Origin: Caryophanales bacterium UBA6879
GTDB taxonomy: Bacteria; Bacillota_I; Bacilli_A; RFN20; CAG-288
Direction: 5' to 3'
NCBI GenBank assembly: GCA_002449135.1
Contig: DKCH01000025.1
Location: 1-36,499, forward strand
DNA: 36,499 bases
Shown here: in pieces, positions 1-9,500 of the stretch
How the letters are laid out: the number at the start of each line of letters is the position of its first letter
Position numbering within the stretch: position 1 is the stretch's first letter
Notes under the pieces: generated by a model
What the model was told of the DNA's origin: nothing
Seen by the model: the letters and a program-made list of their open reading frames with translations, nothing else
Databases searched by the model: none
Program-made: the position numbers and the translations under genes

Positions 1-11
1 AATCTTTTAAT

Positions 12-39
12 AAACCTAGATTAAGTTCTAGGTTTTTTT
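12..39 (+). terminator. Intrinsic terminator of an upstream gene
   Basis: A perfect 9-bp stem (aaacctaga at 12-20, tctaggttt at 27-35) with a 6-nt loop is followed by a T-run. The gene it ends lies outside the window on the left. Confidence 0.85.
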
Positions 40-43
40 ATAA

Positions 44-73
44 TTGTTTTAATGTTTATATATGAGTTAAAAT
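44..73 (+). promoter_or_regulatory. Putative promoter of the 80-3586 operon
   Basis: A -35-like TTGTTT (44-49), an 18-nt spacer and a -10-like TAAAAT (68-73) lie just after the upstream terminator. Seven bases past the -10 box is position 80, the A of the first ATG, and no Shine-Dalgarno sequence precedes that ATG. The mRNA may therefore be leaderless. Confidence 0.5.
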
Positions 74-79
74 AATTTT

Positions 80-982
80 ATGCAAGACAATTTAACTTAT
101 TCTTTATGTGATCCTCAAAATAAAAAGCAAAGAATTTGGGAATTGGATTTTATTAGAGGTTTTTTGATTTTTTTAATGCTCATAGATCATTTTGTATTTG
201 CCATGTATGATATTGTTCCTTCATTTTTTTCTTCTTTTGCTATTGAAAAGACATGGTTAAATTATGTTATTAAATTTGGTGATTATTATTGGAATGCCAA
301 TTGGAGAATAGTTATTAGGCAGATTTCTTTATTTGGTTTTTTTACTGTATGTGGTGTTTGCACTCATTTTTCTAAGTCAAATTTTAAAAGAGGGTGTCAA
401 TTGTTATTTTTAGGTTTATTTATTTCTATTTTTTCTATTATTCTAAGTAATGAATCTTTATATGGCTTTTTAGAAAGTTTTAATTTAGGTACTTTTTTTG
501 TTGTTTATTCTTTGTTTACTTGTTATGGTGTTTGTCTTTTAATGTATGAATTATTTAAATTTATATATTTTTTATTTTTTAAGAATGAGTATTATTTTTC
601 TTTTGTTTGTTTGTTTTTTTCTATTTTAGTTATTTTTTTATGTGTTTATTTTAAAATTGATTTTTATGATACTAATTTAGTTTATTATGAATATGTTAGT
701 TTTTTTGATGGCTTTTTTATGTTAAAGGTTCCTTCTTCTCAAATGGATTATTTTCCAATTATTCCTTATATTATCTATGTTTTTTTAGGGGCTTTTATTG
801 GTGGAGCGCTTTATAAGGATCGAAAATCGTTAATTATTAAGAAAGATAATTATTTTAGTAAAAAGTTTTCAAAACCAATTTTGTTTATTGGTCATTATTC
901 TATTTTCTTTTATTTATTTCAACAGGTGCCGTTTATTATTTTTTGGTATTTAGTATATTATTTTACATTGAAAGGAATTTAA
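80..982 (+). CDS. DUF1624 / HGSNAT-catalytic-type membrane acyltransferase
   Basis: This is a 300-residue, very hydrophobic polytopic protein. Near the N-terminus it has the hallmark of the DUF1624/heparan-alpha-glucosaminide N-acetyltransferase family: RIWELDFIRG followed by FLIFLMLIDHF, with the conserved His in the first membrane helix. Several further helices follow, and the last is near 270-295. Family members are thought to carry acyl groups from cytosolic acyl-CoA across the membrane to sugars or other acceptors; the substrate here is unknown. The stop codon is one base from the start of an acyl-CoA synthetase gene, so the two are almost certainly co-transcribed, and the ligase could supply the acyl donor (inference). 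The start has no Shine-Dalgarno site, and a -10-like box lies 7 bases ahead of the ATG. The family call is good; the reaction is not proven. Confidence 0.75.
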   Translation: MQDNLTYSLCDPQNKKQRIWELDFIRGFLIFLMLIDHFVFAMYDIVPSFFSSFAIEKTWLNYVIKFGDYYWNANWRIVIRQISLFGFFTVCGVCTHFSKSNFKRGCQLLFLGLFISIFSIILSNESLYGFLESFNLGTFFVVYSLFTCYGVCLLMYELFKFIYFLFFKNEYYFSFVCLFFSILVIFLCVYFKIDFYDTNLVYYEYVSFFDGFFMLKVPSSQMDYFPIIPYIIYVFLGAFIGGALYKDRKSLIIKKDNYFSKKFSKPILFIGHYSIFFYLFQQVPFIIFWYLVYYFTLKGI

Positions 983-983
983 T

Positions 984-2594
984 ATGGAAACAAAATGTGG
1001 ACTTTATCATTGCTTAAAAAACACTTATTTTTCTACTCCGAATGCTAATTGTTTATATTATTTAAATAGATATTTTACATATCAGGAAGTTATTAATAAG
1101 GTTAATAAGTTAGCTAGTGGTTTAATTAAGTTAGGTATTAAGAAAGGTGAAGCTGTTACTGTTTGTTTACCTAATATTCCTGAAGCTGTTTATTTACTTT
1201 ATGCTATTAATCAAATTGGTGCTATTAATAACTTAGTTCATCCTTTGATGAGACATGATCAACTTTTAGAAATTATGAATAAGGTAAAGTCTAAGTTTTT
1301 GTTTTGTTTAGATCAAAATTATAGTCAATTTAAGGATTTTAAAGAATTAAATATAAAAGTTATTACTTGTTCTCCAGTTGATGAATTTTCTTTTATTACT
1401 AAAGCTGTATATAAGAAACAAAATAAAGAGAAATTAAAAGATTTTAAAGATGGACATTTAGTTTTTACAGATTTATTAAAGTATGGTTCTACTATTAAAG
1501 AAGTAAAAACATGTTTTGAAGATGCAGTATATCTTCATTCTGGTGGGACTACAGGTAAGGCTAAAACTATTGCTTTATCTTCCTATGCTATTAATATTTT
1601 ATGTGCTCAGGCCCCTTTTATTTTAAAAAGAAAGCAGTTTAGAGATCTACATATGATGGCTGTTTTACCAATGTTTCATGGTTTTGGTTTATGTATGGGT
1701 GTTCATATTGTTTTGGCTAATGGGGCTATTTCTACATTGATTCCGAAATTTTCTTCTAATTTGGTTTGTAAATATCTTTCTAAAGGTAAAATTAATTATA
1801 TGATTGGTATTCCTGTTTTATATGAAGCTTTACTTAATAATGAGAAATTTTCAAAGAAAAATTTACAAGACTTATTTATTTGTTTTGTTGGTGGTGATTC
1901 TGTTACTACTTCTTTATTAGAGCGTTTTAATAAGTTTATGAAAGATAATAATTCACCTTGTCATTTATATCAAGGATATGGACTTACTGAAACTGTTACT
2001 GTTTGTAATGTTAATACTGATACTGATTGTAATATAGAATCTGTTGGTAAGTGTTTACCCCATATGGAGGCTAAAATTGTTGATTTAAATACTGGTAGAG
2101 ATTTAGAAAATTATAAGGCTGGTGAAATATATTTAAGTGGTGAATCTTTAATGAATGGATATCGTTTTGATACTGACTTAAGTGATCCGCTTGTTTTAGA
2201 TTCTTTTGGTAAAAAATGGTTAAAGACTGGTGATTATGGTTATTTAGATGAAAATAATTATTTACATTTTATTCAAAGATTAAAACGTATTATTAAAGTT
2301 AATGGGATTAATGTTTTTCCTTCTGAAGTTGAAAATCTTATGACTTCTTTACCAGAGATTTTTCAAGCTGCTGCTATTGGGAAAGAAGATGAAAAGTTTG
2401 GAAATATGTTGTATTTATATATTGTTAAAAACAAAAAACTTGCTTTTAAATATACAACTGATGAATTAAATAGTTTAATTAAAGAAAAATTAGGTGTTTA
2501 TTCTCAGCCTAAAAAGATTATTTTTGTTGATAGTTTACCTCAAACATTAATTGGTAAAATTGATTATGTAAAGATTTCTAAATGGGAGGATTAG
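984..2594 (+). CDS. AMP-dependent acyl-CoA synthetase / ligase
   Basis: This is a 536-residue class I adenylate-forming enzyme of usual length. The P-loop SGGTTGKAKT is at about 186-195, the adenylate-binding YGLTE motif at 332-336, TGD at 415-417, the hinge region QRLKRIIKVNG at about 431-441, and the catalytic lysine motif TLIGKID near 521-527 (K525). Such enzymes activate a carboxylate as an acyl-AMP and pass it to CoA or another thiol. The sequence does not reveal the acyl chain used. The GAAAGGA site at 969-975 sits in front of the ATG. The gene lies 1 base after the DUF1624 gene and 2 bases before the DUF368 gene, which suggests a role in acylating an envelope component rather than in beta-oxidation, of which no other gene is visible. 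Confidence 0.88.
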   Translation: METKCGLYHCLKNTYFSTPNANCLYYLNRYFTYQEVINKVNKLASGLIKLGIKKGEAVTVCLPNIPEAVYLLYAINQIGAINNLVHPLMRHDQLLEIMNKVKSKFLFCLDQNYSQFKDFKELNIKVITCSPVDEFSFITKAVYKKQNKEKLKDFKDGHLVFTDLLKYGSTIKEVKTCFEDAVYLHSGGTTGKAKTIALSSYAINILCAQAPFILKRKQFRDLHMMAVLPMFHGFGLCMGVHIVLANGAISTLIPKFSSNLVCKYLSKGKINYMIGIPVLYEALLNNEKFSKKNLQDLFICFVGGDSVTTSLLERFNKFMKDNNSPCHLYQGYGLTETVTVCNVNTDTDCNIESVGKCLPHMEAKIVDLNTGRDLENYKAGEIYLSGESLMNGYRFDTDLSDPLVLDSFGKKWLKTGDYGYLDENNYLHFIQRLKRIIKVNGINVFPSEVENLMTSLPEIFQAAAIGKEDEKFGNMLYLYIVKNKKLAFKYTTDELNSLIKEKLGVYSQPKKIIFVDSLPQTLIGKIDYVKISKWED

Positions 2595-2596
2595 TA

Positions 2597-3586
2597 ATGG
2601 AAGATCAAAGAATTAATAGTTTAACTAAACATAATTTGAAGTCTTTTTCAAAAAGTGGATTTCTAGGTTTCTTAATTGGTTTAGCAGTTATTGTTCCTGG
2701 TATTTCTGGGGCTACTATTTCAATTATTTTTAAGCTTTATGATAAGTTAATTTTTGCTTTTTCAATTTTGTTTAAGCATTTTTTTAAGGCAATTTGTTGG
2801 TTAATCCCTTTGGCGCTAGGGGCTATTATAGGGATTTTAGTTGGATATTTAGGGGTAAAAGAAGCTTTAAATTATATTCCTTTTGCTATTGTTTGCTTGT
2901 TTGCTGGTTTGATGTTAGGGGCTTTTAAAGTGGTTTTTAAGGAAATTAAAGGTCAAAAAGTTACTTCTTTAAGAGTTGTTTTGTTTGTTTTAGGTTTAAT
3001 TTTACCTATTTTATGTTCAGTGTTATCTGTTTTATTTAACCATAATGTTTCAATGTCATTTTTTGATAATTTGTCTTGGTATTATTATATTATTTTCTTT
3101 TTTGTTGGCATTGTGATTTCTTTAACTCAGCTTGTTCCTGGTTTATCTGCTTCGGCTTTTTTGATGATGATTGGATATTTTTCTATTTTAATTAATGGTT
3201 TAGGTCATGATTCTAATGGACAATTTTATTGGATTAGTAATCCTAAAATAATTGGTATTTATGTTTGTTTATTGCTCGGCTTTTTATTAGGATTGATTTT
3301 GTTTGCTAAAGGGCTTGATGTTTTGTTTACTAAGGCCAAAGCTACTTCATATTTTATGATTGTTGGTCTTTCTTTAGGTAGTATTATTACTATGTTTTAT
3401 AATCCTGAAATTAATTTAACTTATCAAAGGTGGTTAGGTGAAAATAATTCATCTACTGCTTTAAGTATGCCTATTGATTTGTCTATTGGTATTGTTTTAT
3501 TTATTGTTGGTTTTATAGTTTCTTTTAGTTTAGTTATTTATCAAGAGAAAAACGAAAGAAAAGCTATTTCGATTAAAAACAATTAA
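2597..3586 (+). CDS. popT: DUF368 family, PopT-type undecaprenyl-phosphate translocase
   Basis: The protein has 329 residues, with many membrane helices and the duplicated re-entrant motif of DUF368: VPGISGATISI in the N-terminal half and VPGLSASAFLMM in the C-terminal half. DUF368 (PopT) proteins flip the recycled lipid carrier undecaprenyl phosphate back to the cytoplasmic face for wall and glycan synthesis. An in-frame ATG at 2582 would add five residues, but it overlaps the ligase gene and lies before the GGGAGGA ribosome-binding site (2584-2590), so the ATG at 2597 is chosen. It is the last gene of the tight three-gene run; the next gene has its own promoter-like sequence. Confidence 0.85.
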   Translation: MEDQRINSLTKHNLKSFSKSGFLGFLIGLAVIVPGISGATISIIFKLYDKLIFAFSILFKHFFKAICWLIPLALGAIIGILVGYLGVKEALNYIPFAIVCLFAGLMLGAFKVVFKEIKGQKVTSLRVVLFVLGLILPILCSVLSVLFNHNVSMSFFDNLSWYYYIIFFFVGIVISLTQLVPGLSASAFLMMIGYFSILINGLGHDSNGQFYWISNPKIIGIYVCLLLGFLLGLILFAKGLDVLFTKAKATSYFMIVGLSLGSIITMFYNPEINLTYQRWLGENNSSTALSMPIDLSIGIVLFIVGFIVSFSLVIYQEKNERKAISIKNN

Positions 3587-3590
3587 TTTG

Positions 3591-3599
3591 TGATATACT
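3591..3599 (+). promoter_or_regulatory. Extended -10 promoter candidate for tldDE
   Basis: TGATATACT matches an extended -10 element (TG, one base, TATACT). No clear -35 box is seen upstream, and read-through from the DUF368 gene is also possible because no terminator separates them. Confidence 0.4.
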
Positions 3600-3628
3600 T
3601 ATAAAAATTTTTAATGGAAGGGGTAAAT

Positions 3629-5029
3629 ATGTTACTATCAAAAAATATTGCTTTAGAAGTAATAAATAACTGTTTATTAACAGGTGCTGATTTTGCTGAA
3701 ATTTATGTTCAGAGAAAGTTTTCACATAATTTAGCATTATCACATAAAAGAGTAGATACTTGTGTTTCTAGTTTAACTTATGGGGCTTCAATAAGAATAA
3801 TGTTAGGAACTAAATGTGTTTTTGGATATACTCAAGATGTTTCTAAAAAAGGTTTACTAGATTTGGCTGATCGTTTAAAAGGTTCTTTTAATGGTAAACA
3901 AGAAATTAATTTAGCTGAATTTAGTAAAGTTAAGGTTGGTAAAAAGCATCAGCCTTTAAAGCCACATGATTCTTTAACTAATGAACAAAAAATTGCTTAT
4001 TTAAAGCAAGGGGAACAAGCGATTTATGCAGTTTCTCCTTTAATTATTAACGCTACTTGTGCTTTAGTTGAATGGGATGAAGAAATTGAAGTATTTAATT
4101 CTAAAGGTGCTCATGTTTCTGATAAAAGAACAAGAACTAGATTAGCTGTTTCTGCAGTTGCTGGTAAGAATAATGAGTTTCAATCAGCTTTTGAAGGTCC
4201 TGGTGGTTCTGTTGGTTTGGAATTATTAGATTCTGTAGATATTGTAGCTACTGGTAAAAAAGTGGCTGAAACTGCTTTAAAGCTATTATCTGCTCCAGAA
4301 TGTCCTTCTGGAAAAATGACTGTTATTATTGGTAATAAGTTTGGTGGAGTTTTATTCCATGAAGCTTGTGGTCATCCACTTGAAGGTGTTGCTATTTCAC
4401 ATAAGACCAGTGTTTTTTCTGATAAATTAGGTCAACAAATTGCTTCTAAGGAAGTTACTGCTATTGATGATGGAACTATTGATCATGGTTGGGGTTCTTC
4501 TAATTTTGATGATGAAGGTGAAGTTACTACTAAAAATGTTTTGATTAAAGATGGTATTTTAACTTCTTTTATGATGGATAATTTTGAAGGTAGAAGAATG
4601 AATAGAGTATCTACTGGGGCTTGTAGAAGACAATCTTATAAGTATTTACCTACTACTAGAATGACTAATACTTATATTGCTAATGGTAAATATAGTGTAG
4701 AAGATATGATCAAAGCTACAAAGTTTGGTTTATATTGTGTTTCTTTTAATGGTGGTAGTGTTGATCCTTCTACTGATAAGTTTAATTTTACTGCTTCGGA
4801 AGCTTATATTATTAAAGATGGAAAAATTGATCATTTAGTTAAAGATGCTTCATTAGTAGGTTATGGATATGAAGTCTTAAAAAATATTGATATGGTTGGT
4901 AATGATTTAGGACGTGGACAAGGTATGTGTGGAGCCGCTTCTGGTTCTATTCCAGTTGATGTTGGTCAGCCAACTTTAAGAGTTCAAAATATTACTGTTG
5001 GTGGTAGAGGAGGTAAGGTTAATGCTTAA
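3629..5029 (+). CDS. tldD: TldD metalloprotease subunit
   Basis: The 466-residue protein carries the TldD zinc-protease signature: VLFHEACGHPLEG, giving HExxxH with H244, E245 and H249. The C-terminal GMCGAASG motif contains C434, the expected further metal ligand. TldD pairs with TldE/PmbA to form a heterodimer that degrades unfolded peptides; in E. coli it also processes microcin B17 and CcdA. The following gene is indeed TldE. An in-frame ATG at 3614 would add five residues but lies before the GGAAGGGG site (3616-3623), so the ATG at 3629 is preferred. It overlaps tldE by 8 bases, which suggests translational coupling. No RiPP precursor or modification gene is visible nearby, so a housekeeping proteolytic role is more likely. 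Confidence 0.93.
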   Translation: MLLSKNIALEVINNCLLTGADFAEIYVQRKFSHNLALSHKRVDTCVSSLTYGASIRIMLGTKCVFGYTQDVSKKGLLDLADRLKGSFNGKQEINLAEFSKVKVGKKHQPLKPHDSLTNEQKIAYLKQGEQAIYAVSPLIINATCALVEWDEEIEVFNSKGAHVSDKRTRTRLAVSAVAGKNNEFQSAFEGPGGSVGLELLDSVDIVATGKKVAETALKLLSAPECPSGKMTVIIGNKFGGVLFHEACGHPLEGVAISHKTSVFSDKLGQQIASKEVTAIDDGTIDHGWGSSNFDDEGEVTTKNVLIKDGILTSFMMDNFEGRRMNRVSTGACRRQSYKYLPTTRMTNTYIANGKYSVEDMIKATKFGLYCVSFNGGSVDPSTDKFNFTASEAYIIKDGKIDHLVKDASLVGYGYEVLKNIDMVGNDLGRGQGMCGAASGSIPVDVGQPTLRVQNITVGGRGGKVNA

Positions 5030-6344
5030 TTTTAAGAAATTATTTTTAAAAGCTAAAGAAGAAAATTTAGAGCCTTTTGAAGTTACTAGTAAATCTGCTT
5101 TAAGTCTTTCTATTAGTTTATTTAATGATGAGGTAGAAAATTTAACTTCTTCTACTGATGGTGGAATTTATGCGCGTGGTTTATATAAGGATCAATTAGG
5201 TTCTTTTAGTTCTGATAAGGCTGATAATAGTGAGATTGATTTTATTGTTAATCAAGTCTTAGAAAATGCTAAATATGGTATTAAAGGGGAACCTGAGCTT
5301 TTTTTAAAACCTGGTTTAAAATACCAAAGAGTTCATACTTATTTTAAAGGCTTAGAAAATATTACTTCTGAATTATTAGTTTCTTTAGGACAAAAAATTT
5401 ATAAATTAGCAAAAGAATTAGATAGTAGGATTGATGTTGTTCAAACTAGCTTAGAATATTCTTCTACTATAGAGACTGCTCAAAATTCTAATGGTTTAAA
5501 ATTAAAAGATAAATCTAATAGATTAGTAATTACCACTTCTTTACAAGCTAAAGATGGTAAGGAAATTCAATCTGGTTTTAATTATGCTTTTGTTACTGAT
5601 TTAAATAAATTAAACTATGAAGAATTTACTAAAGAAGCTGTAAGAAAAACTGTTAGTCAATTTAATGGAATTGAAGTTTCTTCTAATAAATATAATGTGT
5701 TACTTAATAATGAATCAGCGGCAATTTTACTTTCTATTTTATTAGATCAAACTTCTGCATATTCTGTTAAGAATCACCTTTCATTATTTGAAAATAAAGT
5801 TGGTCAACAAGTATTGTCTAAAAAGTTAACTATTTTGGATGCTCCTCATTCAAAGACTTTATTTGATACTTCTTTTGATGATGATTTATATCCTACATCT
5901 AATAAAGTTGTTGTGGATAAAGGTGTTTTAAAAACTTATTTATATGATTTACAAACAGCTAAAGAGTTTAATACTACTACAACCGGAAATGGCACTTCTG
6001 AAGGTGGTAAAGTGGTTCCTGCTTTTAATTTCATGGTAATTAAAAAAGGAAGACTTTCTTTTGAAGAATTGGTAAAGAAAGTTAATAATGGTATTTATAT
6101 TACTTCATTAGAAGGTATTGGCACTGGTATTAATTCTCAATCTGGTGATTATTCTTTACAGGCTTCAGGTTATTTAATTGAAGATGGCAAAATTAGTAAG
6201 CCTATTCCTTTAATGACTGCTTCAGGTAATTTATTAAAAGATTTTAATAAGGTAGAAGCAGTAGGCTCTGATAGTAAATTAACTTATTATGGTGTTAATT
6301 CGCCTTCTATTATTTTAAGAAAGATTTCAGTTTCAGGTAAATAG
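5022..6344 (+). CDS. pmbA: TldE/PmbA family protease subunit
   Basis: The 440-residue protein is the non-metal-binding partner of TldD: it shares the overall TldD/PmbA fold and features such as NLTSSTDGGIYARG near the N-terminus and GTGINSQSGDYS in the C-terminal half, but lacks HExxxH. The complex needs both subunits for activity. An upstream in-frame ATG at 4998 would add eight residues inside the end of tldD. The strong AGAGGAGGT site at 5007-5015 points instead to the ATG at 5022, which overlaps tldD by 8 bases. A terminator follows directly, closing the transcription unit. Confidence 0.9.
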   Translation: MLNFKKLFLKAKEENLEPFEVTSKSALSLSISLFNDEVENLTSSTDGGIYARGLYKDQLGSFSSDKADNSEIDFIVNQVLENAKYGIKGEPELFLKPGLKYQRVHTYFKGLENITSELLVSLGQKIYKLAKELDSRIDVVQTSLEYSSTIETAQNSNGLKLKDKSNRLVITTSLQAKDGKEIQSGFNYAFVTDLNKLNYEEFTKEAVRKTVSQFNGIEVSSNKYNVLLNNESAAILLSILLDQTSAYSVKNHLSLFENKVGQQVLSKKLTILDAPHSKTLFDTSFDDDLYPTSNKVVVDKGVLKTYLYDLQTAKEFNTTTTGNGTSEGGKVVPAFNFMVIKKGRLSFEELVKKVNNGIYITSLEGIGTGINSQSGDYSLQASGYLIEDGKISKPIPLMTASGNLLKDFNKVEAVGSDSKLTYYGVNSPSIILRKISVSGK

Positions 6345-6349
6345 TAAAT

Positions 6350-6390
6350 AAGAGGATGGTAGATTATAGTTCTATTTCATCCTCTTTTTA
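6350..6390 (+). terminator. Intrinsic terminator after tldE
   Basis: The 9-bp stem aagaggatg (6350-6358) / catcctctt (6378-6386) is followed by T residues. Confidence 0.85.
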
Positions 6391-6510
6391 TTGGTTTTAA
6401 ATAAATGATTTTGATTTCTTAAGTTTTATATAATGTATTTTAGTTAAAATGTTTTTTTAAAATAATTTTTTGTAATTTTTAAATTTATATATAAAAATTA
6501 AAATTTTGTA

Positions 6511-6547
6511 AAAAAACACTTGCACAAATTTTTAAAAATGTTATAAT
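6511..6547 (+). promoter_or_regulatory. Promoter of the repeat lipoprotein gene
   Basis: TTGCAC (6520-6525), a 16-nt spacer and TATAAT (6542-6547) preceded by TG at 6539-6540 make a near-consensus extended -10 promoter. The 14 bases aaaaaacacttgca around the -35 box (6511-6524) recur exactly at 10283-10296, in front of the MoxR operon. Confidence 0.8.
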
Positions 6548-6591
6548 TTCATTAATCTTATTAAAAGGGGATTGAAAGGTTATATCAAATT

Positions 6592-9500
6592 ATGAAACGA
6601 AAAAAGTTTTTTACGTTGCTTTTTCTTTTACCTATTTTTTTAGTAGGTTGTGATGAAAAAGTAAGCAGTGCTATTTCTTACGACATTTCTTCAGCAAGTA
6701 ATACTGTTACAAGTTCTAGTTCTTCTGAGGAAATATCTAGTTCTGAAACTAATCATGGTGATAGTTCTAGTTCTACTAGTGGCACTTCTGAGGGTGAGGA
6801 TGTAGGTTCTATTGATCCTGCTAATTCACCATGGAATGAAGAAATTACTAAAAAGATGATGGAAGTTTTAGGTGGTAATGTTATTCCTTATATTGATTTA
6901 GGTAAAGGTAATATTGATGTTGAAACTAATATTAATGATGAGGACGATAATTATCGTTCTTCTTTGTTTTTGACTGGTGGTAAGTTCTTATCTAGCTCTT
7001 TACAAAACGCTATTACTGAATATGAAAAACATAAATGGGAAGTAGTTAATATTAATGATGGTTTTTATGCTAAAAACACTAAGTTAAATTTAAGTGTTAT
7101 TGCTAAACCAAATTCTTCTAATTTAATTACTTTACAAGCGTGGTATAGTGAGCCATTTGATCCAACAACTGTTACTGATTGGGATGAGGTTACTAAAGCT
7201 AAAATTAAAGAATATTTTGGTGTCTTTGAAGTGCCATTTGTTTATTTAGGAACTAAAGATTATAAAGTAGCTTATTCTGAAATAGAAGGTCTAATGATTG
7301 TTACTGGTGGACTTTTTGATGATAAAGTTTACGACGTATTTAAAAAGACTTATGAATCAAAAGGTTTTGAAGTAGGTACTAAAGAAGATGATGTTACTAC
7401 ACTTATTGCTAAGAAAAAATATGGTGAATCAGAATTATCTGTTACCCTTTATAAGGAAAATAATAAAGCCAAAATTAATGTTAGCATCAATGAAGCTTTT
7501 GATGCTAATAACCAAACTAGTTGGCCAACTGCAGTAAATAAGGAACTTGGTGTTGTTCTTAATAATGAAACCTTCCCATATATTTATTTAGGCACTACAT
7601 ATCCTGTTGTTGACACTTCAGCAACTAATTTTCGTCAGTTAGTTGTTAAAGGTAAAATTTGGAATGATTCTATTATTACTAGTGTTAAAGCTAAATTAAC
7701 TGATCCTTTAGTTGGATGGACTGTTGATGCTGATAGTGAAACTGATAGCAGTATTTCTTTAAGTAAAGTTACAGATTCATCTACTTTTCATGTTACTGTA
7801 GAAAAGGTTAAAGGCTTAGTAACTGCTGATGTAGATAGTCCTAAAATGACTATTAAAAAGATTGAAAAGTATGATTCAAGTAAAGCTACAGACTATACCC
7901 AAGGGGTGAAAGATGGATTTAAAAAGGCTTTTAATGAAGATATTTCTAATGTCTTAAAATTTGTTTATTTAGGAACAGTTTCTCCTGTGTTTAGTTCAGC
8001 TAGTACTAAATACGATAATATTTATAACTTAGTAGGTGGAGCTTATGATGATAGAATACTTGCTGATTTTGATAGCAAATTTAATGCTGAAAATTCATAT
8101 TTAGTTGCTAATAAAAAAGGTACTTCTTATTCTTCTTCACAAATTATTTTAAGAAATGTTTTAAAGAATGTTAATGGAGCTACTTATCAAATTGCTTTGA
8201 TTTATGTTAATGATGATTTTAAAACAGTTCGTTTAGAAATTATCAAATCAATTGATATTAAAAAGAATTCGGATTGGTCTGATGCTGCTAAAGAAGTTTT
8301 TAAATCTGTTTTAGGTGATGACATTGTAGTTCCATATTTTGAAACTAATGCAGGTGGTGTCGAAGCAGAACTTTATTCTTATACTAATTCTGTGAAATTT
8401 AATTTCATGCCAGGTAATAGCTTAGCTTCAATAATTTATGGAATTTATACAGCTTTTGATACTGCTAAGGATAATTATCAAATCGATTTAATTTATGATC
8501 CTAGTTTTTCAACTTATGATGGTGAAGCATTTTTAAATGGCTTAAATGCTACTACTACTTTAGCTGATGGACGAGAGTTAAAGTTTGATTTCACCTTTTC
8601 TTCAGCTTATGATACACGTTATTCTATTACTGCTTATGCGAGTATTGTTGAAAAATACGATTTTGCAAATAATAAAGAAACAAGCTGGCCTAGCAATGTT
8701 ACTGATGCTATTAAAAAGAAATTTGGTGATATTGATGTACCTTATGTTTATTTAGGAACTAAGTATCCGAAAGTAAGAATTAATGATAAGTCATTTTTTG
8801 ATTATGAAAAGTTCCAAATTATTGGTAATGGTAATTCAGATACCTTTTATACTGATGTACAAACAACTTTAAAGGATAAAGGATTTACTTTTAAGGAAGA
8901 GTATTATTCAAATTTAATAGCTACTAAAAATACTTCTAGCGGTATTCTTACTTTAACTTTCGGCGTTAGTAATGATCATCCTTATATGGGTGTTTCTTAT
9001 GTAGAAATACTTAATCCTAAAGAATATACTGGCTATTCTGATGAGATTAAATCAGCTTTAAATAAGAATATGAATAATAATGAAGTACCTGTTGTTTATT
9101 TAGGTACTAAGAATCCAACTTTCACAGAGAAATCTATTTTTGGTGGTACTACTAATTTAGTACAAGTTGTTGGTTCTAAGTTCAGTAAAGAATTATATCC
9201 AGTTTTATTTGATTATTTTAAATCGCAGAATTTAATAGAAGAATGGAATATGAAATATGGTGGCTCAGATAACTACCCTGAAATTACTGGTTATAAAATT
9301 TTAGATGATGATACTGTTGTTAGATTTTGTATTGAAAGATCATATGTCTATAGTGACTATATGAATACTGCTAATTTCTATTATGATAAAAAAATTGATA
9401 CTTTAAATGCCACTTCTGATAGTTGGGAAAGTATGGATCCAAGTGATGCTACAAGTGAAGAAGAAAAGCCTTCAAATAAAATCAAAAAATTATTTAACAA

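Noticed and set aside
3614..3628. ATG at 3614 as the tldD start
   Set aside because: It overlaps the ribosome-binding site itself and no site lies ahead of it; the ATG at 3629 is well placed.
3629..6344. A RiPP or microcin maturation locus around tldDE
   Set aside because: No small precursor gene, cyclodehydratase, radical SAM or exporter is present nearby; the pair is flanked by unrelated housekeeping genes.
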